A DNA stretch of 64,000 nucleotides from Parendozoicomonas haliclonae (GCF_900174585.1 NZ_FWPT01000011.1:62001-126000), one strand, 5' to 3'. Shown: positions 17,578-26,998, counted from the stretch's first letter. Notes: generated by a model from the letters alone, not told the origin. Program-made: numbers and translations.

Positions 17578-17835
17578 TTGAATATTTCCAAGCACGACCA
17601 GCGCGTACTGCATGTTCTCGCCCTGGGTGGCGAGATCCGTTACTTCCGTCCTGACAGTGGCAAAGTCACTGAAATTATCTGCTACACCCGTGACGGCCAC
17701 GTCCTGTCGAACTGTACGCTGGATATTTTTAAACGCCTTAAAAGTAAAAAACTGATCAGCTCCAAAAAAGGCCAGCCTTACCGCATTACACAATTAGGAG
17801 CCAGCTCTGTGCGCTCTCAGATGGTGCAGCGCTAG
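17578..17835 (+). CDS. yjhX: YjhX-like small protein (UPF0386)
   Basis: 85 residues, the full family length. The sequence MNISKHDQRVLHVLALGG, followed by CYTRDGHVLSNCTLDIF and KKLISSKKGQPYRIT, closely follows E. coli YjhX. YjhX has been reported as a toxin whose partner YjhQ is a GNAT protein; here a GNAT gene lies about 0.9 kb away on the other strand rather than adjacent, so a toxin-antitoxin pair is not established. Winged-helix character suggests nucleic-acid binding. Confidence 0.85.
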   Translation: MNISKHDQRVLHVLALGGEIRYFRPDSGKVTEIICYTRDGHVLSNCTLDIFKRLKSKKLISSKKGQPYRITQLGASSVRSQMVQR

Positions 17836-17911
17836 CCTCTCAAGCGATCACTCATCATGATGTCTGGAAAATTTCAGGCATCATGATGGCAATCATTGGT
17901 CGTTGCATCGG

Positions 17912-19204
17912 TTACACGTATTGCAAGTCCTCCATCCAACTCTTTTTTTGTTTTTCAGATCCTGCGGGCTCCGGTGTATCAGGCACAAGTGGCCTTGTCG
18001 GCTTATCTACAGGAGGTTCTTTTTCGGTATAAGCCAGATTTGGGAAAGGAGGCTGCTTCAAGGAAAAGTTCAACTTTGTGGCTGACGCCCCATGAGAAAA
18101 ACCATACTCTTCCGGAGCGTTAATTAACCATTTTTTAAGGAAAACGGTCGGCATCTCAAAATATTTCAGATCAGATTCCATCGCCTTTGCCAGACCTTTG
18201 TTGTAGGACACAACAACGTCTTTCCCATTGGTAGACTCACGCTCTTTCTGTACTCGTAATGTGATAGTTTGATGCTTTTCATCCAGCTCGGCTTTGATCT
18301 TTGCAAGACTCTGCTCAACCACCTCAGTGATGGTCGCCCGTGAGGTAGAACACAGGAAAGTCTCCGCAGTCACATCACTCACTGTGGCTGCCAGTACATG
18401 ACTCTTTCGTTTATAAATCTGAAGTCCAACAATGCCAGCTGCCCACCAATCATGAATCTCAGCGGCATGCACGGTACGATGCGTGGCTAAGGAAGCCCCT
18501 CGGTCGGGGCTTAGATAAGCCAGTTCAACACTTTCATTATCATGCTTACTGAACTCTTCCCCGGTCGTAGCGGCATCACTTAAATCAGTGATTTTTATCA
18601 CACCTCTGTCTGTTATCAGGATATTGGCCGGACAGACAGCACCATGAATAATGTTATAGCCGTGTAAATACCGCAATCCAATGCAAAGCTGATTTAATAT
18701 TTTGTAGTCAATATCCACAGGGCCGATTTCACCACTTACTTCCTTATTTCCCAAAGACGCTGGAGAAACTCGGGTACCTGTCTCATCAAAATCATCAAGC
18801 AGATTCTGTAACACGTAAGGATGGTAGAGATGACAGATGGCTGCCGCATCAACAATCGGTCCTTCAGCGAGTATGCAGATATTTTCATGACGCAGACGCT
18901 TCAGAAAACTCAGTTCTTTTTCGTGTTGCTTTACATTGCGGGTGTCTTCGGTACGTGCTGACACAGCTTTTAGGATTTTTTGGTCTGTCGTGTTGGTATC
19001 GTAGCTGGGTGGCACCCAATTCAGCGGCACTTTGTATATAAACTGATTGTCTGAAGACGAAGGGATTTTCCGATCCGTCACCAACACAAGACGACTGAAT
19101 CGCCCTTTATAAAAAACGCTTTGCTCTGTTGAACCTGCAGGCACCTGCCCAGCAGATCTCGTTGGGCTCGTTGCTGCTCCCGCTCCAGTTAAAGCAGAAT
19201 TCAT
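17912..19204 (-). CDS. Eukaryotic-like pseudokinase
   Basis: 430 residues. A kinase-like fold spans about residues 30-270: IYKVP (Lys58), LKRLRHENICIL, then HGAVCPANILI at 187-197 where HRDLKxxN is expected, so the catalytic Asp is Ala. The DFG position reads DLS (207-209), APE is replaced by LSPDR, and DWWAAGIVGLQ fits subdomain IX. With the catalytic base missing, phosphotransfer is unlikely; a binding or scaffolding role is more likely. The N-terminus is Gly/Ala/Ser-rich and the C-terminus is proline-rich, both probably disordered. No signal peptide. Confidence 0.75.
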   Translation of the reverse strand: MNSALTGAGAATSPTRSAGQVPAGSTEQSVFYKGRFSRLVLVTDRKIPSSSDNQFIYKVPLNWVPPSYDTNTTDQKILKAVSARTEDTRNVKQHEKELSFLKRLRHENICILAEGPIVDAAAICHLYHPYVLQNLLDDFDETGTRVSPASLGNKEVSGEIGPVDIDYKILNQLCIGLRYLHGYNIIHGAVCPANILITDRGVIKITDLSDAATTGEEFSKHDNESVELAYLSPDRGASLATHRTVHAAEIHDWWAAGIVGLQIYKRKSHVLAATVSDVTAETFLCSTSRATITEVVEQSLAKIKAELDEKHQTITLRVQKERESTNGKDVVVSYNKGLAKAMESDLKYFEMPTVFLKKWLINAPEEYGFSHGASATKLNFSLKQPPFPNLAYTEKEPPVDKPTRPLVPDTPEPAGSEKQKKSWMEDLQYV

Positions 19205-19351
19205 AATCCCCTCCGACCAACTGATTAAACTGTGAAACTATTTGTTCTTGGACAGGTCAAAGTTCGTTTGATTCCAGCAGAAATAACCGTGTTGTCAGGG
19301 GCTCGTCTAAACTGTGTGCTTCCTTAAGTCTTGCAAAGAAATAGTTGTGCT

Positions 19352-19717
19352 ATGAAGACTCGTGTCTGGTTGTCTGCTGTCGCTATTCTTGCCTCTGTAG
19401 GTAATCCTGCCTTTTCAGAAACGATCGATCTGACGCCGGATGCACTCAGTTCCGGACAAAACGTCATCCTATCCGGAACGATCAAAGACATTGATGCATT
19501 CGCTGTTTATCCAATAGAACACTTCTTCAACGACGGGCAGTTTGGTGAGTATTACACCTATAAGCTCCAAACCGGCGTACTGACTGATGGGCTCCTTTTT
19601 TATTCCAAGACGGAAAGGGATACAGGCGATGAGGTAAACATTAACGGTCGTCTGGTTAGATACGCTCCGGGGAAAGGCACCAAGGGGCACGGCATGTTAA
19701 AACTTTACGAAGACTAG
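19352..19717 (+). CDS. Small exported protein of unknown function
   Basis: 121 residues from the ATG at 19352 (a TTG at 19331 would add seven residues before a typical signal peptide). Signal peptide MKTRVWLSAVAILASVGNPAFS-E, cleavage near residue 23. The mature part is about 98 residues of alternating polar and hydrophobic character, consistent with a small OB-like beta fold (VILSGTIKDIDAFAVYP, DEVNINGRLVRYAP). No family recognised. It precedes the efflux operon by about 140 bp and could be independent. Confidence 0.62.
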   Translation: MKTRVWLSAVAILASVGNPAFSETIDLTPDALSSGQNVILSGTIKDIDAFAVYPIEHFFNDGQFGEYYTYKLQTGVLTDGLLFYSKTERDTGDEVNINGRLVRYAPGKGTKGHGMLKLYED

Positions 19718-19860
19718 GGCCTATCAATCGACAGAGAGACAAACTTCCAGAGAAGTTCAGTACTAAACACCGACACTTTGATACAGCCTGCCAATGCCTT
19801 AGCTCTATACAATATACCCTGCAGTAAAACGGCATATTTTTAGGGACGGTGGTTGGTGTT

Positions 19861-21249
19861 ATGAAAAAGGTCATAGGTATAGCTCTGGTTTTGGCAGCAA
19901 CTGCCACCATTGCCTGGTTTACCCAGCCGCCTTCTAAAAACAATGCTGAATCCAGCGGGAAAGAGTACCGTACCGAACAGGTTTCCACTGGCAATATCAG
20001 CAACACCGTCAGTGCGACAGGAACCTTGTCTGCAGTTGATGATGTGATTGTTGGTGCCCAGTTATCCGGACAAATTGCCAATGTCTTTGTGGACTTCAAT
20101 GATTCCGTTAAGGCTGGTCAGCTTTTAGCTCAGATAGACCCGGGCAGCTTTCAATCGAAAGTTGATCAGGCCAGTGCACAACTCAAACGTACCCAGGCCG
20201 ATATTGCCCTCCAGAATATTGCGATCGAACGCGCCAAGGTTGCTTATGGTCAGACAGAACGAGACCTGACGCGTGCAGAGGCTTTGTTCTCCCAAAAAGT
20301 CATTTCTCAAGATCAGGTGGAAGATACTCGAACCGCAGCCAGACTGGCCGGAATTGATTACCAACAAAGTCAGGCGCAACTTGGCGCCTTACAAGCCAAC
20401 CTCGCTGCCAATCAGGCGACTCTGGATCAAGCAATGATTGATCTTGGTCGTACAGAGATACGCTCCCCCATTGATGGCTTTGTGATTTCACGCACGATAG
20501 AAACGGGCCAAACTGTGGCATCCAGCCTAAATACGCCTGAACTGTTTAAGCTGGCAAAAGATCTCTCAGAAATGGATGTGGAGGCCTATATTGATGAATC
20601 AGATATTGGCCAGATTCAACTGGATCAGCAGGTCGAATTTTCCGTTGATGCCTTTCCCGATAGAACCTTCCGAGGCAGCGTCAAACAGATACGCCGTGCA
20701 CCTCAGATCACATCTGGCGTTGTGAGTTACACGGTTATTATCAGCGCCAATAACCGAACAAATCAGCTACTCCCCGGCATGACGGCCAACCTTGAAATCA
20801 AGATTGATGATGCCAAAAACGTTATGCGTATTAACAATGCCGCACTGCGTGTTGTTAGTCGTCTAGAGACTGAGACTGACTCTTCCGGTGATAAAAAAAC
20901 ACCTCTGGAACGTTTTGAAGCACTGGGTCTGACCGATGAGCAAAAAGCCGCTTTACGCGAACAGCTCCCAAAAAAGTCAGGTCTTATGGTTGGGCGCGAT
21001 GCAGATAAGCAGCAACGTCAGAAAATCGCTCGGGTTGTGGAAAGTATCCTGACTCCGGAACAGATCAAACTCCGGGATGAGCTGCAAAGTGGCAAGGTCT
21101 CTGCTGGTAAAGTGATGATCCTGAAAAATGGACAGCCTAAACCAGTCAGCGTTCTTCTGGGGATTTCTGATGGTCAGTTTACCCAACTGTTAAAGCCTGA
21201 TTTGAGTGGCGAACAGATCATCACTCAGGTGAAGGATGTGACGCCATGA
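19861..21249 (+). CDS. MacA-like periplasmic adaptor (membrane fusion protein)
   Basis: 462 residues. N-terminal membrane anchor (MKKVIGIALVLAATATIAWF), biotinyl-lipoyl half (VGAQLSGQIANVFVDFNDSVKAGQLLAQID shape), a long alpha-hairpin with Gln/Ala-rich helices at about residues 100-190, then the second lipoyl half and a beta-barrel domain. These are the features of MacA/HlyD adaptors that link an inner-membrane ABC transporter to TolC. The C-terminal 150 residues include an extra helical insert with ALGLTDEQKAAL and ILTPEQIKLRDEL, unusual for MacA. The ATG overlaps no upstream gene; its stop overlaps the next start (ATGA). Confidence 0.85.
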   Translation: MKKVIGIALVLAATATIAWFTQPPSKNNAESSGKEYRTEQVSTGNISNTVSATGTLSAVDDVIVGAQLSGQIANVFVDFNDSVKAGQLLAQIDPGSFQSKVDQASAQLKRTQADIALQNIAIERAKVAYGQTERDLTRAEALFSQKVISQDQVEDTRTAARLAGIDYQQSQAQLGALQANLAANQATLDQAMIDLGRTEIRSPIDGFVISRTIETGQTVASSLNTPELFKLAKDLSEMDVEAYIDESDIGQIQLDQQVEFSVDAFPDRTFRGSVKQIRRAPQITSGVVSYTVIISANNRTNQLLPGMTANLEIKIDDAKNVMRINNAALRVVSRLETETDSSGDKKTPLERFEALGLTDEQKAALREQLPKKSGLMVGRDADKQQRQKIARVVESILTPEQIKLRDELQSGKVSAGKVMILKNGQPKPVSVLLGISDGQFTQLLKPDLSGEQIITQVKDVTP

Positions 21250-21968
21250 GCCACACGGAAATACCGGCGATATCCTGCAAACAGTTGAGTCATAGCTTCC
21301 CAATGGGGGAAGAGCCCTTTCAGGTTTTAAAAGACATAGACCTTACAATTCGTACCGGTGAGATGGTCGCGATAATGGGGCCTTCCGGTTCTGGTAAATC
21401 GACCTTGATGAACTTGATAGGCTGCTTAATGACACCTGAGCAGGGAGAAGTCTGCTTACTGGAGAACTCAACAAGAGGAATGGACCGCGCACAACTGGCG
21501 TGCCTGCGCCGGGATCATATTGGCTTTGTCTTCCAGCAATTCAATCTTCTTGCCCGCACCTCGGCTCTCGATAACGTAAAAATGCCGCTTATGTATGCGG
21601 ATAACGTCGTCAAGGATGGGGATGAAAGAGCACGCCGCTGTCTGGAATCTGTCAATCTGGCAGACCGCCAAAACCATACCCCAAGCCAGCTGTCCGGCGG
21701 ACAGCAGCAACGTGTTGCTATTGCCCGCGCCCTGATCAATGAACCCAGCATTCTTCTGGCTGATGAACCAACGGGTGCGCTTGATAGTAAAACCAGTGAA
21801 GACATTATGGCGCTGTTCCGCGATCTGAATCGTCAGGGAAAAACCGTGGTTCTGGTCACCCATGAGCTGGACGTCGCCCAACAGTGTGATCGCATTATTT
21901 TTGTACGAGACGGTGTTATTCAGAGTGATAAGAGCGTTATCTCTCATCGGGAGGAAGTAACGCCATGA
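21246..21968 (+). CDS. ABC transporter ATPase, MacB-type
   Basis: 240 residues. Walker [11 protein letters not shown]-loop FVFQQFNLL, signature [15 protein letters not shown], Walker [13 protein letters not shown] and switch His VLVTHE are all intact. Placed by similarity in the LolD/MacB group. It is translationally coupled to both neighbours: start overlaps the adaptor stop by 4 bp and its stop overlaps the permease start by 4 bp. In E. coli the ATPase and permease are one protein; here they are separate. Confidence 0.93.
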   Translation: MSHTEIPAISCKQLSHSFPMGEEPFQVLKDIDLTIRTGEMVAIMGPSGSGKSTLMNLIGCLMTPEQGEVCLLENSTRGMDRAQLACLRRDHIGFVFQQFNLLARTSALDNVKMPLMYADNVVKDGDERARRCLESVNLADRQNHTPSQLSGGQQQRVAIARALINEPSILLADEPTGALDSKTSEDIMALFRDLNRQGKTVVLVTHELDVAQQCDRIIFVRDGVIQSDKSVISHREEVTP

Positions 21969-23191
21969 CTCTGCTGAATACGGCTCTGCTTTCTCTGCGG
22001 CGCAATACCATGCGTTCCATTCTCACGACACTGGGCATCATTATTGGTATCAGTGCCGTGATCATTATGTTTGCCCTCGGCGAAGGTGCCCAAAGGCAGG
22101 TTGAAGAGCAGATCGAAAGCCTGGGCACCAATGTGCTTATGGTTCGTGCTGCCGCACTGAATACCGGAGGTGCCAGACAAGCCGCAGGCACCGTCAGCAG
22201 GCTCACTCTGGATGATGCTCAGGCCATCAAGGATGATATTCCAGAGGCTCGCTATGTGGGCGCGTCTATTAATGGGCAGGCTCAAGTTGTTGCCAGTAAT
22301 AAAAACTGGAGCACGACTCTGACCGGAGCCAATATTGATTACCTCCATGCCAGCAATTGGGAAATTGGTCAGGGGCGTATCTTTACGAACAATGAATTCA
22401 ATCGGGCCAGCAAGGTTGCGCTGATAGGTGAAACTCTGGCTAAAGAGTTGTTTGACGATCCCGGCTTCGCCGTCGGTGAAGAGATTCGAGTGAATAAAGT
22501 CCCACTCACGGTTATCGGTGTACTTGCCGGTAAAGGGCAGGATATGCGCGGGTTTGATCAGGACGACACGTTGATCACGCCACTTACAATCGCCCAACGT
22601 CGTTTGATTGGTAATAACAGCCAGAATGCCAAACGCGTGAGTCGCTTAACCGTTTCGGTCGATGAAGAGAAGAATATGGATTTCGTCACCGAGGAGATTG
22701 AGTTCTTACTCAATCAGCGGCACCGGGTTTCAGCGGGAGACGATTCGCCCTTCAGCGTGATGAACCTTTCGGCCATGCTCTCAACCCGGGCAGAAGCCAG
22801 CGCCATATTCTCATTGCTGTTGGCCTGCGTCGCGAGTGTCTCGCTGCTGGTCGGGGGTATCGGGGTGATGAATATTATGCTGGTCAGTGTGACCGAGCGT
22901 ACCCGGGAAATTGGCCTGCGGATGGCCGTTGGCGCACAGCCTCGCCATATTCTGGTGCAGTTTCTTTTTGAGAGTGTGATTCTCTGTTTGATTGGAGCTG
23001 TGCTGGGCGTACTGCTTTCCCTGTTTGCGGTTATCGCCATTGCCAACTCTCTGGATTGGGATGTAGTGATCTCTCCACTAATCATATTAATTAGCGTGGT
23101 AGGTACGGCATTGATAGGTGTCGGCTTTGGATTTTATCCCGCATGGAAGGCTGCCAACCTCGATCCGATAGAAGCCTTGCGATATGAATAA
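21965..23191 (+). CDS. ABC transporter permease, MacB/FtsX family
   Basis: 408 residues. N-terminal amphipathic start and first helix (SILTTLGIIIGISAVIIMFALGEGA), a large periplasmic domain (about 50-275), then three C-terminal helices with the FtsX signature (IGVMNIMLVSVTERTREIGLRMAVGA). This is the four-helix topology of MacB permeases. The substrate is unknown; macrolides, lipopeptides or siderophores are known for the family. A TolC-type partner is not in the window. The gene ends 108 bp before the pentapeptide-repeat gene. Confidence 0.9.
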   Translation: MTLLNTALLSLRRNTMRSILTTLGIIIGISAVIIMFALGEGAQRQVEEQIESLGTNVLMVRAAALNTGGARQAAGTVSRLTLDDAQAIKDDIPEARYVGASINGQAQVVASNKNWSTTLTGANIDYLHASNWEIGQGRIFTNNEFNRASKVALIGETLAKELFDDPGFAVGEEIRVNKVPLTVIGVLAGKGQDMRGFDQDDTLITPLTIAQRRLIGNNSQNAKRVSRLTVSVDEEKNMDFVTEEIEFLLNQRHRVSAGDDSPFSVMNLSAMLSTRAEASAIFSLLLACVASVSLLVGGIGVMNIMLVSVTERTREIGLRMAVGAQPRHILVQFLFESVILCLIGAVLGVLLSLFAVIAIANSLDWDVVISPLIILISVVGTALIGVGFGFYPAWKAANLDPIEALRYE

Positions 23192-23298
23192 CTCTGTTGG
23201 GTGAGTTTCTTATTGATCATTTGCTCTTGGCTGCACCTATAACTGCCGTATGCTGTCTGATTAATATAATGACGGATAAAAGCAGCAGGTAAGCCGCC

Positions 23299-23901
23299 AT
23301 GAGCAATACGATAGAGAACCACGAGGAATATTATTCCCTGAGTTTTGCTGATCTCGACCTAAGCCACCAGACTTTCTCAGGTATTGAGTTCGACTCCTGC
23401 ACCTTTACCAACTGTGATTTCAGCGAAACCACCTTTGATCGCTGCAAGTTTATCGATTGTGGCTTTGAGAAGTGCAATCTCAGTCTGGCCAGGCTCGGCT
23501 ACAGCCGCTTTGTGGATATCACCTTTACCAGCAGTAAGCTGGTTGGAGTGGACTGGACCAAAGCGCAGTGGCCCAACATCCTGCCAGACTCTCCGATCAG
23601 CTTTCACAGCTGTATTCTGAATGATTCTTCGTTTTTCGGCCTATCCCTGCCCGAGCTAAAACTCACAGAGTGCAAAGCCCACGATGTGGACTTCAGGGAG
23701 AGCAAGCTTAACGAGGCAACCTTTGACTATACCGACCTGACCAGCAGCCTGTTTAATAATACCGATCTGACCTCAGCCAGCTTTGTAGAAGCTTCAAATT
23801 ACGATATTGATATTAATTTTAATCGTGTACAGAAGGCCCGGTTTACTCGTTATGAGGCAACTCGTCTTCTGGAGAGTTTGGGTATCGAGCTGGTCGACTA
23901 A
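23299..23901 (+). CDS. Pentapeptide-repeat protein (Qnr/MfpA-like)
   Basis: 200 residues built of A(D/N)LxF-type pentapeptides, for example LSFADLDLSHQTFSG, CTFTNCDFSETTFDRC and LTSSLFNNTDLTSASF. It should form a right-handed quadrilateral beta-helix. Length and the C-terminal tail (YEATRLLESLGIELVD) resemble Qnr-type proteins that mimic DNA and protect gyrase, but a quinolone function cannot be claimed. It follows the efflux operon in the same direction. Confidence 0.85.
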   Translation: MSNTIENHEEYYSLSFADLDLSHQTFSGIEFDSCTFTNCDFSETTFDRCKFIDCGFEKCNLSLARLGYSRFVDITFTSSKLVGVDWTKAQWPNILPDSPISFHSCILNDSSFFGLSLPELKLTECKAHDVDFRESKLNEATFDYTDLTSSLFNNTDLTSASFVEASNYDIDINFNRVQKARFTRYEATRLLESLGIELVD

Positions 23902-24029
23902 GCCGTTGCCAGCGCCGCTAACCTGACCGTCAGCACAACGTCTCAGATCACGGAACGTTTCCCCCTAAAGCCTGCCCAATAGCCTCTGAGCAAAGTGATG
24001 CTTCATTGATAAGGGTGACGGGGGATGTT

Positions 24030-25460
24030 GTGGAGCGTGTGAAGTGCCATCAAGTTTCAAGATCGGAGCAGGATATTCAACACGGTATTGAATGCCGTCC
24101 GTTGCAGCCTGCCAGTCATCGCTTTCAGGGATTTCCAGTCGAGACACTTGATCGCATTGCCAGGTACCTTCCCTATCATGAGTTGCTGACTTTCTCACAA
24201 GTCAGCCGAACCTGTTACCAGATTGCGTCTTGCTACCTCGATTCAGGGGTGGCCTTTGCCCGTTCCGATATTGGTAACAGATTGCCCCTCTGTTACCAGC
24301 CGGAGTATTTCTCCTTTACCGTCAGCCCCTGGCTGCAGGCCGTCAATCCTGAGGAGGCTGACCGGCTGGAAAGCTGTAAAACGCTGCCTCACTTTTCGGA
24401 AGCTTTAAATCTGTCTGTTGCTAACACCATCGCTGGCTTTTCTGCTTTACAGCTCTACCTCATCGCCCAAAAACAACATATGAGTGCTCAGGAAAATCAA
24501 TATCCATTGATGTCTCCAGACGGAGCGCATATCGCTCTGTGCAATGATATTGTTGCCCATAAAGAAGAGATACGAATGTATCACATAGGAGGCATTATGA
24601 AGCCTCGGCAGGAAGTAACACTCCCCCTCATACCCAGAATCAGTCGCCGTTATTTTTCAGAAAACAGTCACTCATTCACCGCAGAAACAATGAAGGACGG
24701 TATCTATATCAGCAAGCTGGATGAGGAAGGAAACTGGGGGCATTATCAACGACAGACACTCAATAAACAGGACGCTCCGGGGTGCACCCTCCACAATGAC
24801 CCCGATGGTTGTCCGGACTGCGAGACGCAAATGCTTCGGGACAACTACGAAAGGGGCTTACCGATCATATCTGCGGCTGTCAGGCTGGCACTCAGCCCGA
24901 ACAATCAGCATATGGTCGCTGAATATCCCTCGACCTTTAAACTTTTCTCTCGTCATCTATCAGGTCAATGGGTACAAAGCTTTGATGCCAGCTCCTTGAA
25001 GCGGAAGTTCCGGAGCGCAATGTGGGCTTTAGAAGAAATCTACAGCCCCGATGGGCGACATCTGGTGTTTCGCTTCCCCAATGATATGCAATCCTACTTC
25101 TCCCCGAAGCAAGCTCCGATACTCTCTTGGAATCAAAAAAAGATGGTCTGGGAATCCAGCGGCACTCTTCACTGTAACGGTTTCATCTCACATGTGAGTT
25201 TCAGCCCAAACTCAATTCTTCTGGGTGTCACTTCTGCAGATAAAAACCTGCAGATTTACGGTAGAGGCTCCGGAGGCATCTGGCAGAAAAAAGGGCAGTA
25301 CCATTTTGCAGAGCGGGTATTACACGTGGCTTTCACCAAGGATAATTTCCACATTATCGTGACCGGCATGACCAGAATGCGCTATCTGACGATAGGCAGA
25401 AAAAGTACCCGAAGACACCATCCTTACGAAGGCAAACTGTCTTCTGAACAGCTTCGCTAA
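24030..25460 (+). CDS. F-box protein with C-terminal propeller-like repeats, copy 1
   Basis: 476 residues from a GTG at 24030; the GGGGGA four bases upstream and the aligned start in copy 2 support it. An F-box-like segment lies at about residues 33-67: GFPVETLDRIARYLPYHELLTFSQVSRTCYQI, matching the eukaryotic pattern LPxExLxxIxxxLxxxDLxxxxxVxxxWxxL. The remaining 400 residues hold repeated strands such as PDGRHLVFRF, HVSFSPNSILLGVTS and HVAFTKDNFHIIVTG, resembling WD40/beta-propeller blades without WD dipeptides. This F-box plus propeller order is that of substrate adaptors of host SCF ubiquitin ligases. No signal peptide. Role as a host-directed effector is inference. Confidence 0.75.
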   Translation: MERVKCHQVSRSEQDIQHGIECRPLQPASHRFQGFPVETLDRIARYLPYHELLTFSQVSRTCYQIASCYLDSGVAFARSDIGNRLPLCYQPEYFSFTVSPWLQAVNPEEADRLESCKTLPHFSEALNLSVANTIAGFSALQLYLIAQKQHMSAQENQYPLMSPDGAHIALCNDIVAHKEEIRMYHIGGIMKPRQEVTLPLIPRISRRYFSENSHSFTAETMKDGIYISKLDEEGNWGHYQRQTLNKQDAPGCTLHNDPDGCPDCETQMLRDNYERGLPIISAAVRLALSPNNQHMVAEYPSTFKLFSRHLSGQWVQSFDASSLKRKFRSAMWALEEIYSPDGRHLVFRFPNDMQSYFSPKQAPILSWNQKKMVWESSGTLHCNGFISHVSFSPNSILLGVTSADKNLQIYGRGSGGIWQKKGQYHFAERVLHVAFTKDNFHIIVTGMTRMRYLTIGRKSTRRHHPYEGKLSSEQLR

Positions 25461-25569
25461 CCTAACCGTCAGCAGAACGTTCTGGATAACGGAACGTTTC
25501 CCGCTAAAGCCTGCCCAATAGCCTCTGAACAAGGTGATGGGCCTTTGAGTAAGGCCAGCGGGGGATACT

Positions 25570-26967
25570 GTGGATTGTGCGAAGTACCATCAAATCTCAA
25601 GACCTGAGCAGAATATCCAACATGGTATTTGTGCTGAGTCGCGGCAGTTACAGCCTGCCAATCACCAGTTTCAGGGTTTCCCGGTCGAGGTTCTTGATCA
25701 TATTGCCAGGTTCCTGCCATTCCATGAACTTCTGACATTCTCAAGAGTCAGCCGAACCTGTTACCAGATTGCTTCACACCTTATCAGCTCAGGGATCGCC
25801 TTTGTCCGTTCCGGTGCTGGTAGTAGATTGCCCCTTTGTTACCAGCCAGAGTATTTCTCTTTTACTGTCAGCCCCTGGCTACAGGCCGTCAATCCTGAAG
25901 AAGCAGAACGGCTGGAAAGCTGTAAACATCAGCCTAACTTCCCGGAAGCTTTAAATCTGTCGGTTGCCAACACCATCGCAGGATTTCCGGCTTTGCAGCT
26001 CTACCGTATCACCCATAAGAAACATATCAGTGTCCAGGAGGATGAATACCCATTGATGTCCCCCGACGGTATGCATGTCGCCCTCTGCAGCAGTTCTGCT
26101 AACTATGCAGAAGAGATGCGACTCTACCAAATAGGAGGAATTATGGAGCCTCTGAAGGCTATATCATTACCTGCTATTCCGAGAATAAGGCGGTGTTATT
26201 TTTCAGATGAAAGTCGCTCATTCATCGCTGAAACAATGAAGCACGGTTTATATATCAGCAAACAGGATGAAGAAGGAAACTGGGGACATTACCAACAGCA
26301 AGCATTCAACGATCAGAGAACGTCGTCATACCCCCACGACGAGAAGTCTGATAGTTACCCAGACTACGAGACGCTAATTCTTCAGGACAAGGGCTTACCG
26401 GCGATATCTGATGCTGTCAGATTCGCACTCAGTCCGAACAAGCAGCATATCGTCGCTAAATGCCCCTCGACCATTAAGATTTTTTCCCGACATAGCTCAG
26501 GTCAATGGGTACAAAGCTTTGACTCAAGATCCTTGCAGCTAAAATACAATAGTGAGCGGTTGTCATTAGAAGAAAACTACAGCCCTGATGGACGGCATCT
26601 GGTATTACGCTTCCCGAGGGATAATCAACCGTCTCTCTCTCTCAAACAGGCTCCGATATTAACCTGGAATCAACAAGATATGATCTGGGAGTCCCGTGGC
26701 ACTGTTTATGGTAATCGTTTCATCTATCATGTGAGTTTCAGCCCAAACTCGATTCTTCTAGGTGCCGTTTCAGTAGACAATCACCTGCAGGTTTACAGCA
26801 GAACGCATGGTGGTATCTGGCAGAAGAAAGGGCAATTTCATTTCCGCGAACCAGTCCACCATGTGTCCTTCACAAAAGACAATTTCCACATTATCGTAAG
26901 CGGTGCCGACCGGATGCACTACCTGACAATCGGCAAAAAACGCCCTCAGAGATACCACCCCTACTAG
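25570..26967 (+). CDS. F-box protein with C-terminal propeller-like repeats, copy 2
   Basis: 465 residues from GTG after GGGGGATACT. The F-box-like segment is GFPVEVLDHIARFLPFHELLTFSRVSRTCYQI at about 35-69. It has the same blade-like strands as copy 1 (HVSFSPNSILLGAVS, HVSFTKDNFHIIVSG). Differences from copy 1 are mostly conservative; the surface loop after residue 240 differs (DEKSDSYPDYET versus a Cys-containing GCPDCET), so substrate recognition may differ. Both copies keep intact reading frames, suggesting selection for two genes. Confidence 0.75.
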   Translation: MDCAKYHQISRPEQNIQHGICAESRQLQPANHQFQGFPVEVLDHIARFLPFHELLTFSRVSRTCYQIASHLISSGIAFVRSGAGSRLPLCYQPEYFSFTVSPWLQAVNPEEAERLESCKHQPNFPEALNLSVANTIAGFPALQLYRITHKKHISVQEDEYPLMSPDGMHVALCSSSANYAEEMRLYQIGGIMEPLKAISLPAIPRIRRCYFSDESRSFIAETMKHGLYISKQDEEGNWGHYQQQAFNDQRTSSYPHDEKSDSYPDYETLILQDKGLPAISDAVRFALSPNKQHIVAKCPSTIKIFSRHSSGQWVQSFDSRSLQLKYNSERLSLEENYSPDGRHLVLRFPRDNQPSLSLKQAPILTWNQQDMIWESRGTVYGNRFIYHVSFSPNSILLGAVSVDNHLQVYSRTHGGIWQKKGQFHFREPVHHVSFTKDNFHIIVSGADRMHYLTIGKKRPQRYHPY

Positions 26968-26998
26968 AGCGTAATGAGGGCTGAACAAGGAGTTCCTC

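Larger units (their letters stand above)
23916..26967 (+). repeat. 1.54-kb tandem duplication carrying two F-box genes
   Basis: The upstream sequence from 23916 (CGCTAACCTGACCGTCAGC) recurs at 25455 with an offset of 1539 bp, and the two genes that follow are clear paralogs from their GTG starts to their C-termini. The non-coding part (about 110 bp) is as conserved as the coding part, including a GGGGGA Shine-Dalgarno before both GTG codons. Coding differences are spread along the length. Confidence 0.85.

Noticed and set aside
17434-17793. Minus-strand frame opposite yjhX
   Set aside because: YjhX matches its family over the full length; the opposite frame has no recognisable features.
23299-23901. 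Quinolone resistance by the pentapeptide protein
   Set aside because: The repeat fold is clear, but pentapeptide proteins have many roles and no resistance context is present.
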